Source of the DNA: Suillus spraguei
Taxonomy: Eukaryota > Basidiomycota > Agaricomycetes > Boletales > Suillaceae
Assembly: GCA_016800925.1 (NCBI GenBank)
Contig: JABCPU010000116.1
Location: 62,001-126,000, forward strand
Direction of reading: 5' to 3'
DNA length: 64,000 nt
Shown here piece after piece: positions 11,126-24,143 of the stretch. Within the stretch, counting starts at the first letter, position 1; each line of letters starts with the position of its first letter. Below the pieces are notes generated by a model, which was not told where the DNA came from, ran no database searches, and saw only the letters and a program-made list of their open reading frames with translations. A program made the translations under genes and the position numbers.

Positions 11126-12439
11126 TCAGCTGCTGAATCCACGGACGGCCTTGGGCTCATACCTGCAATGTTGTCGTCAGTCTCGTCTCGAATAACCAAG
11201 CGAGTAGAATATTTACGGATCCTCCAGGTACTTTATCTCCTCCGGGGTGAGCTCAATTCCCTCGATGATACTCTCTTGCAATCTCTGTGTAGAGCTGACA
11301 CCCACGATAGGGCTTGACACCTTTGATGCAACCCAAACCAACGCAATCTGGCTCATCTTACAATCTTTCTTCCTGGAAAGCTCTTCTACGCGATTGATTA
11401 TAGTCTCGTCTGCACTGGTCAATTTTTTCTCCCAAGCATTTCCCTTGATAGAATTGAGACGCATCGTCTCTGTGCCAACAGGACGTGCGAGGAAACCAGA
11501 AGCTAGAGGAGCCCAGGGGATTACACCGATACCGTTGTATTTACAATAGGCGAGCATCTCACGCTCCTAAATGAAATGTTAAATTAAAGAGCAAACGTTG
11601 TGATTTGTAGGGACACACCTCCTCGCGGTAGAGGAGCGAATACTCATCCTGCATGCTGACAAATGTTGTCCAACCATTGCGAGCAGCCACTTCATTCAAC
11701 ATAGCAAACCGCCAGCAGCACATAGAACTAGCACCAATGTAACGGACTTTACCGCTCTGTACGAGGTCGTGAAGTGCTTTCATGGTCTCCTCAGGGGTGA
11801 CCGAAAGGTCGAATCGATGGATCTGCAAGAGATCGATGTATGGGGTCTCGAGACGAATGAGGGACGCGTCGACAGCGTTGAAGATTGCAGCACGAGACAG
11901 GCCAGATTGGTTAATGTACTCGGGCAGCTTTTTGAGACCGGGCACGAGGTACGACTGAATGGAAGGATCATCTACGACAAGGCCATAGCACTTGGTGGCG
12001 ATTATGATCTGGTGGCGAGGAATGTTGTACTATGAAGTCCATGCATCAAGATACCATCAGTGAATATCGTTTTATCGTAAGCCATACCTTTTTGATGAAC
12101 TTGGCGACGAGGCGCTCTGACTCGCCGTTTGAGTAAACGTTGGCGGTGTCAATGGTATTGATGCCGAGGTCCCAAGCAGCCTTCATTATTTCGATAGAGG
12201 GCTCCTCGTCAAGGACCCAGGACTGTAAGAGACTGGGTATGTGGTGCATCGTGAATGGAACAGGAAACAACCACATACAGCCCATTTCGACGTTCCGAAG
12301 CCCATCCCACCAAGCTATGAAGAATGGATTTCAATGAATGGTGAGTGTCTGTGTTAGCCACAAATGTTTTATGAATTACAATTGGTACAGAAACTTTGAG
12401 ACCAGACTTGCCAAGCGAGCGGTACTGAACTTTAGGCAT
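11126..12439 (-). CDS. Aldo/keto reductase
   Basis: Six exons join in frame: 12380-12439, 12279-12314, 12088-12222, 11619-12029, 11217-11566 and 11126-11162, giving 342 residues, normal for the family. NADPH-dependent reduction of aldehydes or ketones is the expected reaction, in a TIM barrel. The catalytic tetrad is visible: Asp57 and Tyr62 in NTIDTANVYSNG, Lys90 in IIIATKCYG and His148 in LLQIHRFD. The N-terminus YRSLGKSGLKVSVPILGGMG and the cofactor-region peptide VGVSSTQRLQESI are typical of the fungal versiconal-reductase/aryl-alcohol-dehydrogenase-like group. Exon 2 is only 36 nt, and the last exon adds 12 residues beyond an apparent stop in the intron. No broken codons, so it should be functional. 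The substrate cannot be told from sequence. No biosynthetic genes are adjacent. Confidence 0.93.
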
Positions 12440-14999
12440 TGTGTTGATAAGAAAAGTGACTTAATGAAGATGCGGCGTTGATGAAATAAAACTCCTGCAT
12501 TTAAACGAGGCTCTAATTCTTCCGGTTATCTCAGAGCCGAAAGTGAGACGAGTGCTCTGACAGATGGGAATATCTAAATTATAACTCAGATAATGCTGAT
12601 GGCCCATGACGAAAGACCTGCAAGTATACCTCGGCAGGACAACATCGTGCCACGACAGGGTCCAATTATAAACGCGCTAATCCCGCACGATGAACCACAG
12701 GCGAAAAAGGTGCGTCATACCATACGCAAGTGCCAATTCTTCCAAGGTGTAAATAAAGATAAATCTCATTTATGCCCATTGCCTTATATCTGTACACATT
12801 CCACGTTTCACCGGCCAAAATGGCTGGCGCATTCGCGTATTTTTCCAGAACCTGTATATCTGCAATAAAATGGAACCAAAGAAAATAAACAACATGCCAG
12901 GGAGCAAGGTGATAGTCGGCAGGACCAAACCCTACGGTGACAAATGCTGTGGGCACTCTTGTACAGTTGTGTAACCTAAGTAGTGAGAAATAAAGTGTTT
13001 GATTGTAAGCAGATGGTGTTTTTTTCAGGTGGAAAGTGGCCTGAAGGGGCATCCCGGCAACCCGTGAGCCGAGATGAGCTGCGAGGCCGGGTGGCCACGG
13101 GTCAGCAGGTTCGCGTACCGACCACATGGGACTGGTAGGGATGTGACTAATTAAGCGACTCGAGTACAATTATAGTAGAAAATTGTAATACGGACTGCGT
13201 AGGAAAGGGAGCAGAGTGTGGGGACAAGAAAATTTGAAAGGGCCGCAGGCTGCAGACAGGGCGTCAGAGCTTGCTGGAGCCAGGGCTCTGTGTAGTAGGC
13301 GGAGAAGAGAAGTCGCATGCTGCACAGCCGCAGCAAGAAGTTCTTATTTTAACCCCTACACTCGTACCCTCGCTTCGGGGTAGAATTCGAATGAACATGA
13401 TGAACACAATGGTACCGCTAAAACCAAGGCACAGTTCCGGAAGGGTACATAGGAGTATGAGCCAATGTTGTTCGGGCAACTGTACCTTAATAAACCGCGC
13501 GCAGCGACCCTTCGTCAAAATACGATCGTTTGTCTCACCACCAGGCCTCCCGAGGGGTGCTTGAACTGCCAGCCAGCCAAGTTGAACACGAGGCGATCGA
13601 GGTTATTGGGCATTTAGGTGCTTGCATTTACTATAGATGATGCTGTGTTCGACCTGCATCCTATAGGGCTTCGATTCACCGGAATCGAGGACCCAGATAC
13701 GGTATCACGATCGAATTCGATTGTAGGGCTGCAGAAATTTGTGGTAAATGATAACCGTATGTCATATCATAGAATTGTTAATTTCAATTAGATGTGAGAT
13801 ATCTATTAAGTGGTGAGAGTAGTCAATAGAAGCAAAAACTGTACTGCGGACCTGTAATTTGATGTACATGAACGTTGGGAACCTTCGGGCTCCTCGGGAG
13901 ACAATGGAAAGAACTAATATTATCTAGTCATACTGCGAAAGTACCAGTGCTGAATAGTAGATTTTAACAACAACCTTACGTGGTAGTAAACGCTCCCTTT
14001 ACCACTTCTGTTATGTTCGTTAGATATGCTGAATATTTCTTCAGCTAGAACGCTGATTTTCAGTGAACATGCGTAAAATTTCGAAACACAACACTGACTC
14101 ATCTATCATCTGTTTGCGGCAACGTGATGTCGTCTGAATTTTGCAAATCAACTTAATAGTACACGAGTAACTCGCAGCATCTTATCCGTCCCTTGGTACT
14201 CAGGGACCGATGCATGCGCCAGAATTGAGATATGCAGCAGTGCCATTTCTACCGAAGGTGTTCGGTAGAATTTGGTCTTGGATGACTTCCTGCAAGAGTG
14301 CATGATTAGTGACTCAACTCGCATGGATCGCGCGATGCATGACTTCTTAAGATCACTCACTTCGTGCCCACAACGATGACATGTATATTACATGGTACTG
14401 GCGCAAAGCAGAGAACTGAGTCAGGGTATTATCAACAGCAAAAGCATTGCTCTAAACATTTGCGTCAGCCACGAAGCATGGCAGACACTAGGCGTGAACA
14501 TACCGGGCCTTGTGCCCAGGTAACCTTTTTGATGTCCGCCGGGGGCAGTAAGTGTACGCCAGCCAATCGTCCGGAAGTATATCGGCGCGACTGCACCATT
14601 CATGACCGAAAGAAGAGGAAGAATCAAATAATATGGACGCCATTTATAAAGGCAGGACCTGGAATAGCTTGAAATATTCAGCATGCCGTCCTAAGACACG
14701 AAGCCAGCGCAATGCGCATGCTCTCGTGACAACTGAACATTAGATCTGATAAATGTCAACACATGGAGCCCACCGTTCAAGCCAATAGTAAAACAAGGTC
14801 AGCTAACTTTCCCGCGATCATAAGGAAATCTAGACAGCAAGTATGGCGTCAGTATGGCGTTGAAGTTAGACCAACAACATATTGAGAGACGATAAAGGAG
14901 GCCAGACAACCCAGTGTGGAAATAGGGTTCATGAATTACCGTCCCCAAGGATAAAACAGAGCGGCAGGTCATGGCAAAACAGGTGATAAAATAAGCGTT
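12440..14999. other. Intergenic, one doubtful ORF
   Basis: About 2.6 kb with no recognised gene. A 167-codon minus-strand frame (12666-13169) is the longest. It contains the hydrophobic run APWHVVYFLWFHFIADIQV and splice-like signals (TTTTATTGCAG) but matches no family I know. I treat it as unproven. Confidence 0.4.
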
Positions 15000-15429
15000 T
15001 TATAATGGGGAGTCAGACTCAGGCCTAACAGAAGGTAAGGCGATAGATTCCTCATTCCTGAGTCGTTCTTCGTCCTGATCCAGGATTATGCCAGCATCTA
15101 CTATCCCAACATCTTCGTCGTCCGCATCAGTCAGGAACTCGGTAGCAGATGGACCGTCGTCCTCGGAAAGGCGGATTTGGCCTTCCGTTCTTGTCCACGT
15201 TTGTAGTCTGTGTCTGTATAAGTTCAAATTATGTGGCACAAACTTAATGATCGTACTGGTGGGATACTACTGTACGCAAGGCACTTGCACGACGCCAAAG
15301 CAAGTACAGCAAGCATAACGTGGAAGTGGTGAAGATGAATATCAGGCCAAAATTTCCCAGTGGCTGTGGCTTATTGCCTTCGCGAGGTTCTGTTTGAAGT
15401 AGAGCTGCGAGATTAGCATTGGAAAACAT
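15000..15429 (-). CDS. Small single-pass membrane protein
   Basis: Two exons, 15257-15429 and 15000-15207, join across a GTACGA...CACAG intron in frame and give 126 residues. The start is the ATG of MFSNANLAALLQTEP. Residues about 28-47 (GLIFIFTTSTLCLLYLLWRR) form one hydrophobic segment followed by basic residues, so a single-pass membrane topology with the C-terminus probably cytosolic. The C-terminal half is acidic (EDDGPSATEFLTDADDEDVG). Joining the two frames across a consensus intron supports a real gene. Function unknown; it looks like a small conserved fungal protein, but I cannot name the family. Confidence 0.6.
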
Positions 15430-16311
15430 GGAATTCTAATTACGTGGCTGACCTCCAGGTGCTACGATACTAGGTGCCATATGAAAACAAACTGGTTCTC
15501 CCTTGACGATTGGCACTGGAAGGAGGCAGCGGAAAGTGAATGAACGAGTGTTGCTCAGTTATAATTACTCCCACTGTAAATAGCATTGAAAAGTCCAGAC
15601 CCTAAGGCTCTCCTCAAGACTGCACCGAGTCGAGATGCGATTCGCCAGCTGACATCACGTGACTATCGTACAGTGGCTATACAATGGAATTGATATGTAA
15701 CGGTTTAACGTTGGCAGGTAGAGATTTCAGTTAAACAACAAAACCACAACAACATATGTCTCATTTTCTCGATCAGGCTACTCTCATAGAAACTGGTCAG
15801 ATTTATATAGGGGAGTGCACAAGATATTAGCCCATAAGAAGTTCAGTCCACGGATCAGCTTCGAGGTGTCTGACCGAAGCGACATGGTGGCGGGTTTAAT
15901 CCGCAAACATATTGGCAGCATGCTTGACCCCCCCGCTGACAGTAGCTTCCAGAGGCCCTCATGCCTTAAGTTTATCCTGTAGAGTGATTGCCACATAAAC
16001 ATCCATTCAAAGGAATTTGTTGCAGAAGGACAATTTAAGTCAAGACACACTTACCATGTCCGTCATTCGCTCTAGGGTGAACCATATGAAGAACCCGAGC
16101 AGAGGCAGAGTACAAGGGCACCAATGATGACATAAAGACACCAGCCAGGTGGGTCCAAGGCATCCAAATAAGTGAGATTGCAGATTTAGGAAATCAGCAG
16201 GAAATCATTAACACGGGTATGCGTGCAAAAAAGTAGAAGCATGTGGGCGGCGTGCTGTGAATGAATAAGTACGTAGGTCTCAGTAGTGGTGGTACACATA
16301 TCGTACAATGC
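15430..16311. other. Intergenic, no gene recognised
   Basis: About 0.9 kb between the small membrane protein and the 3' end of the Cdc20-family gene. An 88-codon minus-strand frame at 15784-16050 has no recognisable feature. Confidence 0.4.
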
Positions 16312-18064
16312 TTATCGTATGGTAGACTTCAAGGTCATGTCGCTACCTTCACATTTCTCCTTGTCATCGGGCGCAGACCAGACCCTAAACATCTTGATGG
16401 TCTCCTCCTTGGGACTGACAGTAAATACAGAACATCCGTCGGGGGCGATACAAGAATGGCCCACAGGAGCGGAGTGTGCTTTGACGTTAACAATTCGTTG
16501 GCAGGAAGGGTAAGAATGAACGGCGAGTGAGTTTTCTACACCTATGGCTGGTAAATGGGTCACCGGGCGTACGTTGGTTTGGGGTACAGCCCACGAAGAT
16601 CCGTGAGTACTCAAGAGTTCCTTGCAGTGGGGGGACCAGTGCAAAGATGTGATAGTTGTTTGTAAGGGGATGGTATGCACAGGGCCAGAGGATGGGGCTA
16701 TCTTTCCGGTATTCCAAATGTGTATTTCACCGTCGGGGGAACCTCCTCCAGTTGCCAACAGGCCATGCTGCCACGGACTCCATGATAAGGCCTTGAAAAA
16801 CCAAAAAAAAAAGTAATGACTGCCACAGAAGGGTAATCTAATCATGCTACATACCTTGACCGGACCCTTGTGTTTCATGCGGATATTTTTGTCATCATTC
16901 GTAAGAAGATGACCTGCTCTATGGTCCCATATGTGGACAATACCACTGTCATCTCCTGTGGCTAGATGGCATCCGTCAATTGACCATTTCACACCGTGTA
17001 CTCGGCGTCTATGGCCCATAATCTTGGCTATCTCAGCCCGCATCCGGATATCAAACAGGGTCACAATTCCGCCGGTCCTGCCAACAGCAAGGACATCGCC
17101 ATTCCAGTGCATGCCTCCCATGCCGTGGCCACTATCAACCCAGTCTACAAGCTGCATTTTTTTCTCAGCATCTATAACCCTAACATCACCGACTGTTACT
17201 CCAAGTGCAAGGAGATAAGGGTTGGCTTTGCCACCCCAATCGATACTGTGGACCGTCCCGTCTGAAAGCGAGGAACGACATAGGTGAACTACTGCCCGAG
17301 ATTCGAGGTTCTGAAAATACACATCATATTTGAAAGCAACCCCGATGCAGTTGGCATGTGACCACGCCATTGGGGAGGCGAAAAGGTCCATAGACATCCC
17401 GGGTCCGTCGAGGGCTAGTACAAAATGGTTGCGAGCCCCTAAATTGGCCTTTGCTGAGAGTAGAGATGCAGAACGCGAAGTTGAAAATAATTCGGAAGCA
17501 CTTCGGCGAAGCAATGAACGAAAAAATCGGTCTGAAAAGCGTGAGGGAGGGTGGGTGGGACTTAATACACGGTCGTCAAGTAGACCAAACGCTTTGGCGA
17601 TACGATTTGTTCTCGGTGTAATATTCAATGGCAATGACGTTGAAGTTCGGAGTGTTACAAATCGATCTCCCTAAATATCCACTGTGTAGCATGATACGTT
17701 GGCTGAGCGACGTTCTTACGTTTATCTCAGTCTCCGGTGTTAACGGTCTTGCTAAATCTTGTCCCAAGTCAAACGAAGCCACTGAAACCCGCCTTCGCTT
17801 CCGGGTTGAGTACGTGCTCGAAACACTAGCACGTGATTGAGTGCGCTTTATCGTGGCACACGCTGGGGTAATGGCATCTGTGTATTCACTGTGAATCTCA
17901 TTAGTTCCCGCCCTATAGATAACATGAGAACACAGACGAGGACATGATAGTTCACTGCGGTATAAAAAAAGGAGATCCCGAAAGTCAACTTCTTCTAACT
18001 CCAGTCGAATTCCAATAGCTCTTGATTGTGACGCGTCGTCAGTCGTTGTGACGGTTAGAACCAA
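16312..18064 (-). CDS. Cdc20/Fizzy-family APC/C activator, WD40
   Basis: Main exons are 16312-16791 and 16855-17670, separated by a 63-nt in-frame intron (GTATGT...TTCAAG), with a 5' exon ending at 17720 before a 49-nt intron. The protein would recruit substrates to the anaphase-promoting complex. Evidence: a C-box-like GDRFVTLR early on, a Lys/Arg-rich N-terminal tract (TRKRRRVSV), a C-terminal seven-blade WD40 domain with GHGMGGMHWNGDVLAVGRTG, GHRRRVHGVKWS and ALSWSPWQHGLLATGGGSPD, and the C-terminal dipeptide Ile-Arg (TLKSTIR), the tail that docks on APC3/Cdc27. The family C-box is DR(F/Y)IPxR; here Ile-Pro is Val-Thr. Divergence from Cdc20 and Cdh1 suggests a meiosis-type member such as Ama1/Mfr1, by inference. 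The start is unresolved: the frame stays open to about 18064 without an ATG, so an upstream exon is likely, possibly with the ATG at 18235-18237. Confidence 0.85.
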
Positions 18065-19376
18065 TGGCTACTGCATGTGTTTGTTTGGGTCTAAAGGTAC
18101 AGCCAAACAACTGCCTTCTATATCCAGCTTTGCCGACGGTTGTAATGCAAGTTGTGACTTGTCTGACCGACTCACTCACTTCAGAGTTTGAATCGGTTGA
18201 CCTGCACGGGCTGGCGGGCACTGGTAACTGCGGTCATGTGAAACAGTTACTTCCTAGACTCATACTATCGCCACGCCACTGCATTGCCGAGGCGGCGAGG
18301 CCCGACACCCACCAAGTTACCTGAAGTTTAGCCAGCGCATCGGATGTTAATTTTTGCGACGTCGGATATAATTATACGAGTCATATGATGATAACAGATG
18401 TCACAGAATATAATATGACGCGGCCTGTGACACAGCTTAGACTTCTTAGCGAAGGGCGTTGCTGGTTCACAACTTTCTGGCTACCTTGTCTGATCTCGGA
18501 CTATTTTACAGATAACTTGATATTCGGGTCCGATGCGTTTCCTTCATTGATTGTCGGGACGTATGAATCTGATGTTATTATGATCGTGAGGATTACGCCA
18601 CACGGCACCACTATCTGGCCTAGGTATACTCTGACAAGATTGGTTAAAAATAAGACTTTTTTCTAGGGCACAGTAAATTGGATTGCTGTGGTGGTCATCC
18701 AGTGAAAGGTGCTCAAATTTGGATATACTTGTCCTCAGATATCTAATCAGTCGGTGCCAGGTGGTCGTCATCTCCGAAACCTGACAGGTTATGTAAACGG
18801 CTGGGGATCAGAAAATGTATTATCAAAATATCAAAACGCCGTCAGCTTCTTGTCGAACAATCACAATCTTGCTGGGCCTGCGAGAGGTTCACTAACTCAC
18901 TGGCACATAGTGTGGATATTGATCGTGTTCGATAACAATTCAGATTGATTGAGTCTTGACAACGAATGTTCATCCCGAGCTGCCAGGACTGGGAGAACAA
19001 CCCCTTTATAAACAACTTGTACACTACCGTAGATTTAAGATAAACACTCCGCAAATACAAATCAAGAGCGTCAATATTGTTTCCCCATTACCTGCCACCT
19101 CACGATATCACTGATACGAATAGTGATTCTATGAACACTTCATTCCATGAGACTGTCCAAAGTAGTTGCATGCGAAATCATAACAGAAACTAAAAAGGCG
19201 AGCTAACATAGCAACACTGTCGATAACAAAATTCTGCAAAGCAGCAAAGCACAGACGGATTAAATAATTTTCTTGAGATCAAATATCAAGGTAGACGTGA
19301 TGTATGGGTCTAGACCCTCCCGGATGGAGCGTGGATTAATCCACCGACACGCGTTCTGTGAGTTGTGACTCATAGA
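18065..19376. other. Intergenic, no gene recognised
   Basis: Apart from a possible first exon of the Cdc20-family gene near 18.2 kb, about 1.2 kb shows only short overlapping frames. Confidence 0.4.
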
Positions 19377-20941
19377 TTATTCATCATCCCTTGGGAGAAG
19401 GAGCTTCTTGGTCGGGCGTTCATACGGGGTACGTGGCGAAGAACGCCTCTTTGGATGGTAGGGTTCATCAGCAGCAGGGACGATCTGGTCAAGTTCTTCA
19501 AAGCGGTCCTCTGATTCCGAACAATCAAGAGGTGCGATGAGTACTTTGCGACTGAAATTTGCACGTTTTCTGTGCTTTGAACCATCAGTGATTGCGGGTT
19601 TCACTTTCTGCTGTTGGTCTCTGAACTTGAGCAGTGGCAGAACGTCTGAACGAGCGAACTCTCCCGGTGATGTCATCACCGACCAAACAAACCGCATCAC
19701 GGCCAGCTCGGGAGTGGTGTAGACTGGACGCCCAGGGGAAGGCAGGCGAGGTATAACGTAGGATAAGGAGTCACGGGCTCTAGAGCCAAGTGGGGTATGG
19801 GGTGCTATCATTCCTGATCCAAAGGTCTTTGCTAATTCAGCCCAGTGAGATGTCTCGGCCTTGGCTGCTAGCTCGTCGTGGTCCTTGTAAAATCGAACAC
19901 CAGAAATATTCAGGAAGCGAACACCTTCGTGAGTGATGAGAATATCGTAAGGGAGAAGAGATCCCAATAGAATTCCATGTCTCTGGATATCAGCTACGGC
20001 TGCGAAAACAGCAGCACGGTCGGTAGGACACACACGACCTGTATGATATGAGCGCAAACAACGGTATCGCGTATAACTTCAGCTCACGTCCGACAATGGG
20101 CTCGCACATGACACCGATGATCATTCCACATTTATAAACGTGGGCGAGTAGCTTGAAGGTGTAATGGCTGACACCAGCCTCATTCATGAGCTTGTGCCCA
20201 AGACTCTCTGCGGCAACAAACCGCGACCAAATTTCCTGTACGCCCATGAAGAGGTCGACTTCCATTCCTGTAGAAGGAGGTATGAGAATCATGGTCAAGA
20301 GGACATTACACAACATAACCTTCGTGTATTCCCTCCCATAATGCGCAGTCCACGATGCGAGTAATTTCTATATCATCCAAATTTACCTTCTTCGTCCAAA
20401 CAGGGCATTTCAAACGAACAAACTCCTTTCTAGTGTAGATCAGGCTGTAGGTATTGTCCTTGGTGATCGTTTGTGAATAATGAGTAGAGGATGACTTCGG
20501 TTACTCTCACCTTTTGTCTCACAAGATGTGCCCAGTTGTTCTCTGTACCAAACTGCAGATTATCGATCATCGCTTGCAGCACTTCTTGTAGGTAAAAAAA
20601 GGCCTCTTTGTCAGATGAGAAATTCTTTGTCGACCAGGGTTCGTCGGGCGACTGAGAATAGTCGATGCCGGGACGCCGGTATGGTTCTGCTTGAATTGAT
20701 AAAACTTCACCATTCTTCCACAGATGGTAGAAGCGCCCTTCGTTAGCTTCGGTATAACCGCCTATACGGAAAGTAAGATTTTTGAAATCGGTTGTTCGCC
20801 TGAGTTTGCGTATGGTGAGGTCCTTCTACAGGCATGAGTCAGTTCTGCAAAAATTGTGGCGCAAGTATTGGACCCACACTTGCGTACTCCATGCCGCTGA
20901 CTTTGAGAGATCAAAACACGTTCTTTCTTGCTGTGTTTCAT
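19377..20941 (-). CDS. Kinase-fold protein, probable pseudokinase
   Basis: Five exons join in frame: 20888-20941, 20511-20825, 20320-20458, 20088-20267 and 19377-20038, giving 449 residues; the intron before exon 2 has a CTGAC branch site. The N-terminal third (RIGGYTEANEGRFYHLWKNG) is unassigned. The C-terminal part follows the pattern of fungal aminoglycoside-phosphotransferase/kinase-like proteins: helical region, CEPIVGR hinge, then IQRHGILLGSLLPYDILI. In active members this last region reads HGDLxxxN. Here the catalytic Asp position is Ser255 and the Asn position is Asp260, and the DF(G/S) metal site reads LNISG (272-273 Asn-Ile). So phosphotransfer is unlikely and a binding role is more plausible. 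The tail is basic (RSSPRTPYERPTKKLLLPR). The start ATG at 20941 is chosen because splicing from it keeps frame. Confidence 0.65.
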
Positions 20942-22299
20942 CGATATGATGGTCAAAAGTAGAGCTTCCCGTAATGGATGATATAGATAGATGAAGCACG
21001 TGGCGGTCCTTATTACGTTCGGTTCCCCTTCAAGACGATCTTTAATATTCAAACACTTTCAAGTGTGAGATCTGGACAGTCCTACTGAGATGATTTCGCC
21101 TCAACACTCTGATCAACTCTGCTCATGAAGTCGTTCTATCCTGTTGAATTGGCGCAATCTAGCGCAACCTGCACATGAGCCAGAATTATGGTAGTTGAAT
21201 GTCTTATTTTTCCTATCCTTGGATTCCAAATGATTATTTCAGCCGACGCCACCGAAGCCTCTTCACTGCCCTAGTGAGTTCCAAATATTATCTGTTTTAC
21301 ATCTTCCCCGAACAGATAATTAACTTAATTCATCGTTGCCCCGCCAGTATCGTCTCTGCTTTAAATCGCGCAGTAAGTCGACAGTGCACTTCATTACTCC
21401 TCCTAAAAATATTGACGATGTGTATCTCTCAAGCATACTTCTGTGCACTCCACGAGGTACGATTCTACGTACTCGAGCCTTGCTCTAGGGGCATGAGTGG
21501 ACGACCTTGTCCATCCCCTCGAGTATCAGAGGATGCCAAGTCTAGCTTGCCTTGCTCTAAATGTCTTGGCCGCTAAGTACGTCCTCGCTATCTTGTCCTC
21601 GTGATATTTATTCACCCAGTCGCCTTCTGCAAGCGGGGGAACTTCATCATCGCAGCTGACGATTATCAGGCACTAACTTCTCCGGCAAGGACGATCGACG
21701 CTCGGTTCCGCACGATGTTGACATCCCAAACTGGTTATACGATTTTACCAAGAACACGCCACTCGTTATATGCGATGGTCTAATTTATCTCATTTATTCT
21801 TACTCTATTTCAAGCTCCTAATCCTGCCAGCATTTTCATTTTCTAACATTCTGTGTAGCATACCATCCAAATTTCAGATCTCAGACCTAATCAGTGAGTG
21901 CGAATCATTAATAACTGAATGCACGTTAACATGCAGCCTTTGACCAGATATCCATAATGCCATCATTCTCATACGGTCCTGGACCTCACCCACTTGCCTG
22001 TATAATCTGTCGCAGCTCTCAGTTTCTCTACTTCATGATTCATTTAACTAATGCTATAGGCTCCGTCTGCAGTACATACATCCTATTTTACCTACTTGTC
22101 CATCGATCATTAATCAGATTCCCTTCTGCCACTTTGCGAAAGATCTTCGTTCCATCACAGCAGTCGGACTAATCCTGTACGGATCGCCGGTAAACCTTAT
22201 CGTAAGACTAGCCCAGGCAAGATGCGCACACTCTGGTTTCACTCAAACTTGAATCGAAGTAAGGATATCGGTGAACTAAGTCTGTGTCTAGAAATCAAC
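20942..22299. other. Intergenic, no gene recognised
   Basis: About 1.4 kb, AT- and pyrimidine-rich on the plus strand. Several plus-strand frames of 60-125 codons (for example 21199-21576) contain no motif and no consistent splicing. I see no gene. Confidence 0.4.
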
Positions 22300-24143
22300 C
22301 TATCTTCGCCTACTCATCACGAAACAGCCCTCATAACCGTTGGCATTGGGGAGACTGAGCGTGTCTCGCCAGCGCCCGGAGAGGCTCCCATTTATGCTAC
22401 CAACAAGATAGCCCCGATAAAGCCATTGTCCTCTATCGCCATCAACCTAAAAAAACAGAATTCATGCACAATACGTTATATGAATTCAGTAGACGTACAT
22501 ATTCCTTCAAAAGACTAACAAAACCGTCGAAAGGCCGTACCCTACCAATGACATTGAATTGACCCCAAGCAGAGTGACCCTAGGAAAAAAATTAGAATAG
22601 TTCAAGATAAGTAAATCATTAGTAACCTCTCCTACGACAATAATATCTTGAATCTCGGGGCACTTAAAGCCGTCGGTTTCCACCACACAAGCTGACGGCC
22701 GCCTGTAGGAGAGTGGAGCCATTTTCCCGGGCTCGTACACTTCTACACCGCCTGCGTGCTCGTGAATGCGGACACCAGACGGAATAAATGCCTTGAGCGG
22801 ATTACCCAAGCCCAGCGATGGCAATTTTGCGTTGTCGACAATGCCATCAATGTCCCTCGGGACAGTTAAGTGATACTCTCGTAACTTCCATGTTTGACGA
22901 TGCTGGGGAACCATACAATCATGAAGAGTTGAAGGGGGATGTCCAGACAGAAGCGCAGCATAGGTAGTGAATTCTGTGTACTAAAGATAGCTAGTTTAAT
23001 GGATGGATTCAGGCTTGCATTATGAGTCAACCTACCGTAAAGACACCTTCCCACACACCTTGTAAACTGCCGACTTTATACGCACCCAAGAATTGGTTGA
23101 CGAGAGGATTTTCGGTGAGATTTATGCACCTTTGCCAGTCAGCTTCCCACTCAAGACTCTGATTTGGAGAGGATGGAAAGCTATTTGGTGTATGTGGTCC
23201 TTCGTAGATAACCCTTGTTGGACCTACAAGGGGACCCACCAAGCTGAGGTAAGAGAGGATCGCAGGAATAGCCATCGTCGGTGGAGTCAGTTGATATGAA
23301 TTATAATAGTGATTTATGCACGTAGGTTCAAGTAGACAGGACCTAGGGACGAAGTCCTCCCATGGGGTGTGACATATATTATACTTGGATTATCTTTATC
23401 AGTAGGTATATGAAAATGGAAATAAGGACACACCTTGTTGGCTGCTAAAGCAGTTGGTTTGAAAACGGTCGTGAAAGTTCGATAGTTCCTTTCTGTACGC
23501 TGGAAATGGTCTGTGAAACGAGGATTATACTGCAGAACAGGGATGGTGATGAGCTATACGACGTACCGGGCCTGAGAAACAACCAAAACAACCACATTGC
23601 TAGAGAATTTTGCTCGTTATCGAGTGTCCACTCATTTTTCGAGAGCGTCTTCGAGGCGAGCGATGCACCCTCGTCATCAAACCAATACTCCATCAACCAC
23701 TGGTCCATTCTTGCGTATTCCCTCAGCTGCTTGACATTCTTTCCATCATTTTCAAGCATCATCAAGTAGGCGAGCCAAAGTAACTCGCTAATGATCAGCG
23801 AATTCGACGTATCTAGTGCGCATGTTCTAGAATCCGCCAGCGCCCGTATCCGTTTCAGGTAAACAAATCTCTTGTGCAGCTCCTTCGATAAGACCTCTGG
23901 CGTGGCGATCTGCTGACCTAAACGACGAACGGCGGCACTGAGATCGAATTTATATTGAAATATGCGTGCGCAAAGATGGGAATTTGCATCGAGTGATAAA
24001 ACACGGTATATGCTCCTGCAGCTTAGAAGGAGAGGGAGCAGATCGGAGGGAGGCCCTACATCTGTTGCGGTTGCTACGAAGAAGGCAATATTCTCCATCA
24101 CCTCCTGAGGCAGCCAATCGAACGCGACGGCTTGGGTGGACAT
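22300..24143 (-). CDS. F-box protein with GxWxGxF C-terminal domain (copy A)
   Basis: Six exons join in frame: 23567-24143, 23434-23510, 23036-23383, 22627-22980, 22499-22579 and 22300-22446, for 527 residues. F-box proteins act as substrate receptors of SCF ubiquitin ligases. The N-terminus WLPQEVMENIAFFVATAT, followed by LLSCRSIYRVLS, is an F-box-like helix set that would bind Skp1. A helical linker contains YLMMLENDGKN. The C-terminal domain opens with LQGVWEGVFTYTEF (about 326-338), carries DIIVVGEGHSAWGQFNVIGR, and ends QWLYRGYLVG...LSGRWRDT...GYEGCFVMSRR. This resembles the FBXO31-type beta-rich domain, an inference from motif layout. All six exons are clean. It is tandem with a second, divergent copy 208 bp upstream on the same strand; intron positions differ between copies. 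Confidence 0.88.

Noticed and set aside
12666..13169. 167-codon minus-strand frame with hydrophobic run
   Set aside because: No family motif, no consistent splicing, and overlapping frames of similar length; mentioned only in the intergenic entry.
16792..16854. 21-residue insertion in the Cdc20-family WD40 domain
   Set aside because: The 63-nt segment starts GTATGT and ends TTCAAG, is a multiple of three, and removing it restores a normal blade; it is an intron.
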